Positions 1 through 5,700 of a stretch of DNA of 5,854 bases are shown one piece after another; the first letter of the stretch is position 1, and each line of letters begins with the position of its first letter. The stretch covers positions 1-5,854 of the forward strand of contig CAKZQX010000420.1 in the NCBI GenBank assembly GCA_937141995.1, in the 5' to 3' direction. Both the position numbers and the translations under genes were made by a program. A model generated the notes under the pieces. It saw only the letters and a program-made list of their open reading frames with translations, did not search any database and was not told where the DNA came from. The DNA is from an uncultured Chloroflexaceae bacterium. Its GTDB lineage: Bacteria; Chloroflexota; Chloroflexia; Chloroflexales; Chloroflexaceae.

Positions 1-19
1 GGCTTGCCCATTGTTTCAA

Positions 20-48
20 TCGTCATGCCAAACAACGTAATTTATGTT
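20..48 (+). promoter_or_regulatory. Possible sigma70-type promoter of the stress-protein unit
   Basis: TCGTCA (20-25) matches the -35 consensus TTGACA at 4 of 6 positions. After a 17-nt spacer, TATGTT (43-48) matches the -10 consensus at 4 of 6. It lies in a locally AT-rich stretch (31-55) that contrasts with the GC-rich gene downstream, and it would give a 5' leader of about 70 nt. The match is only moderate, and an alternative stress sigma factor could be used. This is inference from spacing and base composition. Confidence 0.25.
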
Positions 49-124
49 ATTTTTCAGTAGCATCTGCACAACGACGTAGCCCGGCGCAGGCCGGTGTTCT
101 CAAAGAAGACAAGGAGGTCAAATT

Positions 125-1054
125 ATGGCAAAGACAGTTGTAGCGCTCTACGATGATTTCAACACGGCGCAGAAGGCAGTCCAGGATCTGCGTGACAATG
201 ATTTCCCAGGCGACGACATCAGTCTGGTCGCCAACAATGCCGAAGGTCGGTACGACCAGCATATCGGAGCCGGACGCGAACGCTCGGTTGCCAAAGACGA
301 GAATCATGTTTCGCGCGGCGAAGAAACCGGTATCAGTGCCGGCGCGGGCGCGCTGGCCGGTGGTGTCGGCGGGTTGCTGCTCGGTCTGGGGCTGTTTGCC
401 GTTCCGGGCATTGGTCCGGCGCTGGCCGCCGGTCCGATTGCCGGAGCGCTGGCGGGAGCCGGTCTGGGCGCAGCCGCGGGTGGTCTGTCCGGCTGGCTCT
501 TCCATAGCGGTCTACCGGAAGAAGAAGCGCGCTCCTATGAGGAAGGCGTACGCCGGGGCGGTACGCTGATTGCCGTTACCACCTCGGACGAGCGGGCAAA
601 TCAGGCCGCAGGCATCCTGAATCAGCATCACCCGGTTGATATCCGGCGACGCTCCGCAGAATGGCAGACCAGTAACCCACCGCTTAACGAGGTTGGCGTT
701 GCGCCATATCAGGGCGAAACTATCAACCGCGAGCGTGAATATTACGAAACCCATCCGGAGAATCCCGGTGGGCAGCGCGGTCCCGCCGGTTCCAGCGGGT
801 ATAACGCCTATGTGCCCGATTTTGAAAACCACTACACCAGCAACTTCGGCGGGTGTAACTACCCATTCGACGCTTACCAGCTTGGCTACCGCTACGGGTA
901 CGATCTGGCAAACGACACCCGCTACCAGGATCGCAACTGGTCCGAGATTGAGCCGGAGGCGCGGCGGCAGTGGGAAGAGCGCAACCCGGCGACCTGGAAT
1001 CGCTTTAAGGACGCCATTCACTATGCCTGGGACAAGGTGCATAGCAAAAACTAA
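125..1054 (+). CDS. YflT-like general stress protein with glycine-zipper insert and aromatic C-terminal module
   Basis: A 309-residue protein. The start is well supported: AAGGAGGT at 111-118 lies 6 nt before the ATG. Residues 1-48 (MAKTVVALYDDFNTAQKAVQ..., then DISLVANN) and 126-178 (EEGVRRGGTLIAVTT...) look like the two halves of a general-stress-protein-17M/YflT alpha-beta domain. They are split by a Gly/Ala-rich hydrophobic segment (about 70-127, many GxxxG steps) that probably forms a membrane-inserting hairpin of the glycine-zipper kind. Residues 180-228 are a polar, Pro/Gly-rich linker. Residues 229-306 form a separate module rich in Tyr, Trp and Arg (FDAYQLGYRYGYDLA, WSEIEPEARRQWEERNP, then a WxRFKDAIxYAW helix). 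I recall similar modules at the C-terminus of stress-type proteins in Chloroflexota, Deinococcus and cyanobacteria, but know of no biochemical function. No signal peptide is seen. The gene is probably co-transcribed with the DUF1360 gene 24 nt downstream. A role in envelope or osmotic stress is inferred from the family only. Confidence 0.88.
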   Translation: MAKTVVALYDDFNTAQKAVQDLRDNDFPGDDISLVANNAEGRYDQHIGAGRERSVAKDENHVSRGEETGISAGAGALAGGVGGLLLGLGLFAVPGIGPALAAGPIAGALAGAGLGAAAGGLSGWLFHSGLPEEEARSYEEGVRRGGTLIAVTTSDERANQAAGILNQHHPVDIRRRSAEWQTSNPPLNEVGVAPYQGETINREREYYETHPENPGGQRGPAGSSGYNAYVPDFENHYTSNFGGCNYPFDAYQLGYRYGYDLANDTRYQDRNWSEIEPEARRQWEERNPATWNRFKDAIHYAWDKVHSKN

Positions 1055-1078
1055 CCCCATCGCAGAGGAGATATCGCA

Positions 1079-1648
1079 ATGAGTATTGCTGACGTTATCG
1101 CTCTCGTCAACACAACGGGAGCCGACAGCCAGGGAAATGGCGCCTCCAATGATCAGGATGAGCATGCGCGCCGGCAGCAGAAGCAGCAGGCCACCTACCT
1201 GATGTTGATCGGCCTCTTTCTAGCGCTGTTAACCGCATTTGCGGCGCGGGAAAAGCGGCACAACGATCCCTTTGAAATGCGCCCGCTCGATCTGTTGCTG
1301 CTTGGCTTTGCCACCTATCGCGGCGGGCATCTGGCGGCCTACGACAAGGTGACGCTGCCGTTGCGGAAACCCTTTACCGAAACGCGCCCCGATGCTTCGG
1401 GTACCGGGAAGACGGTCGTTGCGAAAGGCGAAGGCGCACAACGGGCACTGGGCGAACTGCTTTCCTGCCCGATCTGCTCGGGCACCTGGATCGCGGCCGG
1501 CCTGACCTACGGCCTGATTATCGCCCCCGGTCCCACCCGGGTCTTTATGAGCATCCTGGCGGCAACCGGAATCTCCGAGTGGCTCAACGCAGCCTCCGAA
1601 GCCCTGAAATGGTCCGGTCAGATTGCCCGCGAACAGTCCCGCGCCTGA
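1079..1648 (+). CDS. DUF1360 family membrane protein
   Basis: A 189-residue protein starting at the ATG at 1079, with AGAGGAG (1064-1070) 8 nt upstream. The polar N-terminus (1-37, rich in Gln, Asp and Asn) is followed by a clear membrane segment (39-56), a short basic loop (REKRHND), a second apolar segment (69-80) and two more apolar segments near 134-150 and 153-172. The DUF1360 signature is present: LDLLLLGFATYRGGHLAAYDKV followed by PLRKPF (split here; residues 70-99), then LGELLSCPICSGTW (124-137) with a CPxC pair, Cys130 and Cys133. The family, which as I recall includes Bacillus subtilis YjcA, has no assigned activity; the paired cysteines could bind a metal or form a disulfide, but that is speculation. 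The C-terminus is amphipathic and charged. It is the second gene of a two-gene unit with the stress protein and is followed directly by a terminator. The family call is confident; the function is unknown. Confidence 0.85.
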   Translation: MSIADVIALVNTTGADSQGNGASNDQDEHARRQQKQQATYLMLIGLFLALLTAFAAREKRHNDPFEMRPLDLLLLGFATYRGGHLAAYDKVTLPLRKPFTETRPDASGTGKTVVAKGEGAQRALGELLSCPICSGTWIAAGLTYGLIIAPGPTRVFMSILAATGISEWLNAASEALKWSGQIAREQSRA

Positions 1649-1671
1649 CCCGGATATCGGCTGTGTTTCCC

Positions 1672-1708
1672 ATACCCTCTCGGAAAATGCCGGGAGGGTA
1701 TTTCTGTT
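1672..1708 (+). terminator. Intrinsic terminator after the DUF1360 gene
   Basis: The arm 1672-1683 (ATACCCTCTCGG) pairs with 1690-1701 (CCGGGAGGGTAT) over 12 positions, one of them a T-G wobble, around the 6-nt loop AAAATG. It is followed by the T-rich tail TTCTGTT (1702-1708). It starts 24 nt after the stop codon at 1646-1648. The stem is strong; the U-tract is interrupted but acceptable for a Rho-independent terminator. Confidence 0.82.
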
Positions 1709-1953
1709 GCCCCAGTAGGTATCCCGGATGGCGACATACCAGTACACTGGCACGTTACTTGCTGTGTTTCAAATCGTAGCTCAGTAGAGCATTCTACGCC
1801 ATATCACATACGAACGTGGGGCCTAACGAACACCTGCATCGATAAAAGGCGGAAGAGAAGCTACATCGCAAGAAGGCCTGGTAAGGGAAATCCACAAAGA
1901 ACGAAGAACAAAAGAGCGTAAAGCAGAACATGACATCTTTTTTCCCAGAAACA

Positions 1954-1975
1954 TTGCACACAGTGCAAATTTTTT
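1954..1975 (+). promoter_or_regulatory. Perfect palindrome TTGCAC-ACA-GTGCAA followed by six T
   Basis: The 6-bp arms TTGCAC (1954-1959) and GTGCAA (1963-1968) are perfect with a 3-nt centre, and T6 follows at 1970-1975. This could be a dyad operator for a repressor of the cupin gene, or a small terminator/attenuator hairpin on the + strand. The stem is short and AT-containing, so the operator reading is at least as likely. It lies about 110 nt upstream of the cupin start. Confidence 0.4.
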
Positions 1976-1985
1976 GTGGAAAAAA
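1970..1985. repeat. T6-GTGG-A6 inverted repeat
   Basis: Six T (1970-1975) and six A (1980-1985) flank GTGG. This gives a second perfect inverted repeat directly abutting the preceding palindrome and immediately upstream of the -10-like TAGAAT at 1988-1993. The A/T tracts could be an UP-like or bent-DNA element for a promoter here; no -35 hexamer at normal spacing is visible, so this is tentative. Confidence 0.35.
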
Positions 1986-1994
1986 GCTAGAATC

Positions 1995-2016
1995 TTCCGC
2001 CCTGCCGGAGGCGGAA
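1995..2016 (+). repeat. REP-like hairpin, copy 1 (upstream of cupin)
   Basis: TTCCGCC (1995-2001) and GGCGGAA (2010-2016) form a perfect 7-bp stem around CTGCCGGA. A further 6-bp outer match AAGCTA (1984-1989) / TAGCTT (2041-2046) could close a larger structure. The core CCTGCCGGAGGCG (2001-2013) recurs on the opposite strand at 2492-2504 downstream of the cupin. If transcription begins near 2000, the hairpin would sit at or near the 5' end of the cupin mRNA. Confidence 0.55.
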
Positions 2017-2078
2017 TCTCCTGTCGGATCAACAACCGCGTAGCTTGTGTAAGGTAAGAAAGAAGTAAGGAGATAACC

Positions 2079-2420
2079 ATGGGTGATACCAGCGTAAAGA
2101 AGCTTGATACAACTCACTCCCCGAAGGGCGAGATGGGCCAGAAATACCTGGCATCGGGTGTTACCGTTTCGATGCGCCTCTGGGACAATGAGCAACCGGG
2201 CGACCCCAAGCCGTCATCCCAGCGCGACTATGAAACGGTTGGCTATGTGATCCGGGGCCGCGCCGAACTGCACCTCGAAGGGCAGATGGTCAAGCTTGAG
2301 CCCGGCGACTCCTGGGTCGTGCCCAAAGACGCAACCCACAGCTACCGGATCCTCGAACCCTTCACCGCAGTCGAGGCCACCAGTCCCCCGGCGCGGGTGC
2401 ATGAACGGGACGAGCGTTAA
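2079..2420 (+). CDS. Small single-domain cupin protein
   Basis: A 113-residue protein starting at ATG 2079, with TAAGGAG at 2066-2072 6 nt upstream. After a short leader, residues about 22-102 form one cupin beta-barrel. Motif 1 is recognisable (about 46-60, PSSQRDYETVGYVIRG), ending in the usual VIxGxAELxLEG strand turn. Motif 2 is clear (75-88, PGDSWVVPKDATHS). In motif 1 the usual HxH metal ligands are replaced by polar or charged residues (Gln48, Asp50), leaving Glu52. In motif 2 His87 remains. The normal 3-His/1-Glu site is therefore incomplete, and the protein may bind a ligand, bind metal weakly or act non-catalytically. The length is normal for a stand-alone cupin. It appears to be monocistronic: a terminator precedes it by about 370 nt and about 370 nt of non-coding DNA follows. 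The substrate cannot be told from sequence. Confidence 0.87.
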   Translation: MGDTSVKKLDTTHSPKGEMGQKYLASGVTVSMRLWDNEQPGDPKPSSQRDYETVGYVIRGRAELHLEGQMVKLEPGDSWVVPKDATHSYRILEPFTAVEATSPPARVHERDER

Positions 2421-2435
2421 CCAGTCCGGGGATCA

Positions 2436-2583
2436 ACCCAATACTTTTCAAATAATATAAGTTATGCGATCACCCCAGCGGAAGGAATGTTCGCCTCCGG
2501 CAGGCGAAACGCCGTCCTACCGGAAGCAACCATCTGATTTGCACATCTACCGCGTACGTTCTGCTATTTGAAAGGTATTGGGT
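2436..2583. repeat. 148-bp MITE-like element bounded by 19-nt inverted repeats
   Basis: ACCCAATACTTTTCAAATA (2436-2454) and TATTTGAAAGGTATTGGGT (2565-2583) are inverted repeats that match at 18 of 19 positions. They start 15 nt after the cupin stop. The interior has no gene but carries a palindromic hairpin (2490-2508) near its middle. Size, terminal inverted repeats and a non-coding interior fit a miniature inverted-repeat transposable element or a related intergenic repeat. No convincing target-site duplication is visible: GATCA lies outside the left end and AACCC outside the right. Alternatively the arms could fold as one long stem in RNA, acting as a 3' end structure for the cupin transcript. 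Confidence 0.55.
2490..2508 (-). repeat. REP-like hairpin, copy 2 (downstream of cupin, inverted)
   Basis: TTCGCC (2490-2495) and GGCGAA (2503-2508) form a perfect 6-bp stem around TCCGGCA. On the minus strand the core CCTGCCGGAGGCG (2504-2492) is identical over 13 nt to 2001-2013. An alternative, overlapping small hairpin GGCG-AAA-CGCC (2503-2513) uses the same right arm. It sits near the centre of the 148-bp inverted-repeat element. Confidence 0.55.
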
Positions 2584-2613
2584 AACCCTACACAGCGAGC
2601 GCGCGCATGCGCC

Positions 2614-2642
2614 TGTCGGGATGCACAGTAGCGCACCCGACA
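2614..2642. promoter_or_regulatory. Strong hairpin/dyad upstream of the RND gene
   Basis: TGTCGGG (2614-2620) pairs perfectly with CCCGACA (2636-2642). After a one-base bulge at A2621, TGC (2622-2624) pairs with GCA (2633-2635), giving 10 bp around an 8-nt loop. It is preceded by the palindrome GCGCATGCGC (2603-2612). No T-run follows, so it is not a standard terminator. It lies about 35 nt upstream of the candidate promoter and could be an operator or a boundary structure. Confidence 0.4.
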
Positions 2643-2678
2643 ACGTCATATGCACCTGTCTCACAACTACAAAAATGT

Positions 2679-2706
2679 TTGGACAAGGTCTGTAATAGTT
2701 TTATAT
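2679..2706 (+). promoter_or_regulatory. Candidate promoter of the RND permease gene
   Basis: TTGGAC (2679-2684), a 16-nt spacer and TTATAT (2701-2706) resemble sigma70 -35 and -10 boxes in an AT-rich patch that stands out from its surroundings. Transcription starting near 2713 would give a leader of about 80 nt carrying the CTGTAACCT repeats. The match is partial and not tested. Confidence 0.35.
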
Positions 2707-2726
2707 GCCAGGCAGGCATACCAGTT

Positions 2727-2756
2727 GTTACCCCTGTAACCTGAAATCTGTAACCT
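2727..2756 (+). promoter_or_regulatory. Paired CTGTAACCT direct repeats with overlapping dyad
   Basis: CTGTAACCT occurs at 2734-2742 and again at 2748-2756, 14 nt start to start. GTTAC (2727-2731) and GTAAC (2736-2740) form a small overlapping dyad with a 4-nt centre. Repeats of this sort just downstream of a promoter suggest binding by a regulator, but no regulator gene is in the window and the assignment is inference. Confidence 0.35.
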
Positions 2757-2792
2757 TGTCTCCTGATCTAGAAAGACGCCGGGCATCAAGCC

Positions 2793-5700
2793 ATGATAAT
2801 CTCTGATACTTCTATTCGGCAGCCCGTCATGGTGACCATGGCAATGCTTGCCCTGGTCGTCGTCGGGCTGGTGGCCTTTTTGCGCATGCCGGTTAATCTG
2901 CTGCCGGACATTGAGGTGCCGATTGTCTCGGTGACAGTTGCCTACCCCGGTGCCGGTCCCGAGACCATTGCCGACCAGGTGGTCCAACCCGTCGAGGATG
3001 AACTGGTCGCTCTCAGCGGCGTCACCAATGTCACCGGCACGGCGGGGCAAGGCGTTGCGATTTTCCTGATCGAATTTGAGCAGGATCGTGATGTAGACTT
3101 TGCGCTCCAGGATGTGCGCGAGAGTGTGTCCAGTATCCGCAACCAGTTGCCCCAGGATATTAATGAACCGGTCTTTCAGACCTTTGACCCGGCCGCCACG
3201 CCTATCCTGACCCTGGCGATCAACAGCGAGGTCGAGTTAGAGCAGGGCGAACTACGCCGGATCGTTGATGAAGAGATTGAACCCCAGATCCAGCGCGTAT
3301 CGGGCGTTGGTGCAACGACCATCTCCGGTGGCCTTGAGCGCCAGGTTGATGTTATGCTCGATCTGCAACGCCTGACAGCCCTGCGCATCCTGCCCTCCCA
3401 GGTAGGTGAAGCTATCCAGCGGGAGACCATTGATCTAGGTCTGGGCGAAACCCTGTTTAACCAGCGCGAAGTAACCATCCGCGCGCTCGATCCATTTGAC
3501 ACACCCGCCGAAATTGCGCTGGTCGGTATCCCCGGTACGACCTACCAGATTAATGACCTGGGACGGGTCGAAATGGGCTTTACCGAGATCGAAACCTACA
3601 CCCGCCTGAACGGAAGTGACGCCCTCAGCCTGGAGATCCGCAAGCAGAGCGGCACCAACACCGTCACCGTTGCGGAAAATGCCCTGGCAGCGGCTGAGGA
3701 GGCCTTCGCCGCATACCCGACCCTCAACTATGTGGTCGTCAGCAATGATGCCGAACAGGTACAGCAGAGTGTTCAGGGCGCCATCAACGAGATTGTGGTC
3801 GCCATCGTCTTTGCTTCGCTGGTCGTATTTATCTTCTTCCGCGACCTGCGCAACACCCTGGTGACGGTGATTGGTCTGCCGGTGATTATTATCGCCACCT
3901 TCGGTGTTCTGGCGTTGTTCGGGTTGACCATCAATATTTTGACCCTGCTGGCACTCTCAATCTCGGTCGGCCTGGTGATCGACGACGCCATTGTGGTGCG
4001 CGAGAATATCTTCCGCCACATGGAGATGGGGAAGACGCCCCGCGAAGCCGCCGGCCAGGGCACCTCCGAGGTAGCTGCCTCGGTGCTGGCAATGAACCTG
4101 ACCCTGTTTGCGGTGTTTGTGCCGGTCACCTTTACTACCGGCACGGCGGGCATTATCTTCCAGTCGTTTGGCATCACCGTGGCCGGGGCGAGTGCCATCT
4201 CGCTGTTCGAGGCCTTTACGCTGGCGCCTGCGGTTTCGGCCTACTGGTTTAAGCAGCAGGAGCCGGAGGCGGAAGCAGAAGAGGAGGAAACGCAGGAAGA
4301 AGTGAGTTGGCTGGAGCGCCTCTACCTGCCGGTCCTGGCCTGGTCGCTGCGCTACCGCTGGGTAACGGTTCTCGTCGGCGTGGCGGTGCTGGTTGCCAGT
4401 GTCTTTGCCGCCCGCACCGTCGATTTTGCCTTCCTGCCGGAAAGCGACCGCCCCCGGCTCGGTCTATCCTTTGAACTGGAACCGGGAACACCGCTGGAAC
4501 GGACCAACCAGAGAGCGCAGGAGGCCGAGCAGATCTTGCTGGCCGATCCGGCGGTGGAAAATCTGTTGACCACCGTGGGTGGTGGCACGGCCCAGACCGG
4601 CGGGATTGCGATTGGTGCCGGCGGAGGCGCGGAACAGGCAACCTTCCTGGTCAACCTGCACAACGATGCCGACATCGAGGAGACAATTCAGCGCCTCGAC
4701 GACAAGCTCGCTCAGTTCCCCGACCTGGTGATCAGCCCACCCAGCTACCAGCTTGGTACCAGCACCGCCGTCACCGCCCGCCCGATCCAGGTGCAGGTTC
4801 GCACCACCGGCTCCCTGGAGGATGTAGCGCCGGTGATTGATCGGATGACCGCAGCGATTGAAGATGTGCCCGGACTGATGTATGTCGGCTCGACCTACGC
4901 ACCGGGCAATCCCGAGCTGCAGGTCGAGATTATTCTGGACCGGGCCAATGAGTATGGGTTGAGTAACGTGACTCTGGCGCAAAATGTGCGAACCTTGCTG
5001 GACGGCAGTGATGTAGCCAGCTATCGTGAAGGTGGCGAAGAGTTTCCGATCATTGTGCAACTCCAACCCAAAGATCGCCAGGATATCGAAGATTTGCAAA
5101 ACCTGCGGCTGCCAATTCGCGGCGACCTGGTGCCCATACGCACCGTCGCCAATGTGGAACTGGCAACCGGCCCCTCCGCCATTCGGCGTGCCAACCGGCA
5201 GATCGAAGTCGTGATCGGCGGGTTCAATATCGGCCGCAATATCAACGATGTTCAGTCGGATATCCAGGAACGGCTTGCGGCCGTTGAGAAACCTCCCGCT
5301 GTCACCGTCAGTTATGGCGGCGCAACCCAGGAGCAGTCGGAAGGCTTTAGCAGTCTCTTGCTGGCTATGGGGCTCTCGGTGGCCTTCGTCTTTATGGTGC
5401 TTGCCGGCCAGTTCGGCTCCTATATCCAGCCCTTGATCATTATGCTGGCGATGCCCTTTAGCGCAATTGGCGCGTTCCTGGCACTGACCCTGACCGGCAC
5501 CACCCTGACCATCCTGGCAATGATCGGCTTCATTATGCTGCTGGGACTGGTCACCAAGAACTCGATCCTGCTGGTTGATTTTGCCAACCGCTCACGCGAG
5601 ATGACGGATGATCTCAACGAGGCGATTCTGCGGGCCGGCCGCCTGCGACTGCGCCCCATCCTGATGACCTCGCTGACGGTGATCCTGGGGAGTTTGCCGG

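Larger units (their letters stand above)
1709..2078. other. Intergenic region upstream of the cupin, no supportable gene
   Basis: About 370 nt with no convincing coding frame on either strand; the open frames here lack family-like sequence and ribosome sites. Base composition shifts towards A, especially 1840-1930 on the + strand, unlike the genes around it. Visible structure: a short palindrome CCAGT-AC-ACTGG (1739-1750), a nested small hairpin at 1775-1798 (CGTAG/CTACG outside, CTC/GAG inside) that resembles a tRNA D arm, and three consecutive inverted repeats between 1954 and 2016. TAGAAT (1988-1993) is a 5 of 6 match to a -10 box but has no good -35 partner. TAAGGAG (2066-2072) is the cupin ribosome site. 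Confidence 0.6.

Noticed and set aside
512..1165. Long open frame on the minus strand opposite the stress protein gene
   Set aside because: It mirrors the codon pattern of the confidently assigned + strand gene, has no family-like sequence, and has no reason for a promoter there.
1775..1798. tRNA D-arm-like sequence (GTAGCTCAGTAGAGCA)
   Set aside because: It resembles a D arm, but no acceptor stem, anticodon arm or T arm (GTTCRANYC) is found at tRNA spacing. It could be a decayed tRNA fragment, but a simple nested hairpin explains it equally well.
1794..2195. Minus-strand open frame of 133 residues across the intergenic region into the cupin
   Set aside because: The sequence has no recognisable domain, overlaps structured DNA and the start of a confident gene, and shows no ribosome site.
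2584..2588. AACCC (also at 2435-2439) as a target-site duplication of the 148-bp element
   Set aside because: The left copy overlaps the inverted repeat itself (ACCC is part of the arm), so the match is explained by the palindrome GGGT-A-ACCC at 2580-2588 and is not independent evidence of insertion.
1709..2792. CRISPR array
   Set aside because: No regularly spaced direct repeats of 24-40 nt are present; the repeats seen are short inverted repeats or a single direct-repeat pair.
4464..5099. Minus-strand open frame of 211 residues within the RND gene
   Set aside because: It lies wholly inside a well-supported RND reading frame; the long frame is a by-product of GC-rich codon usage.
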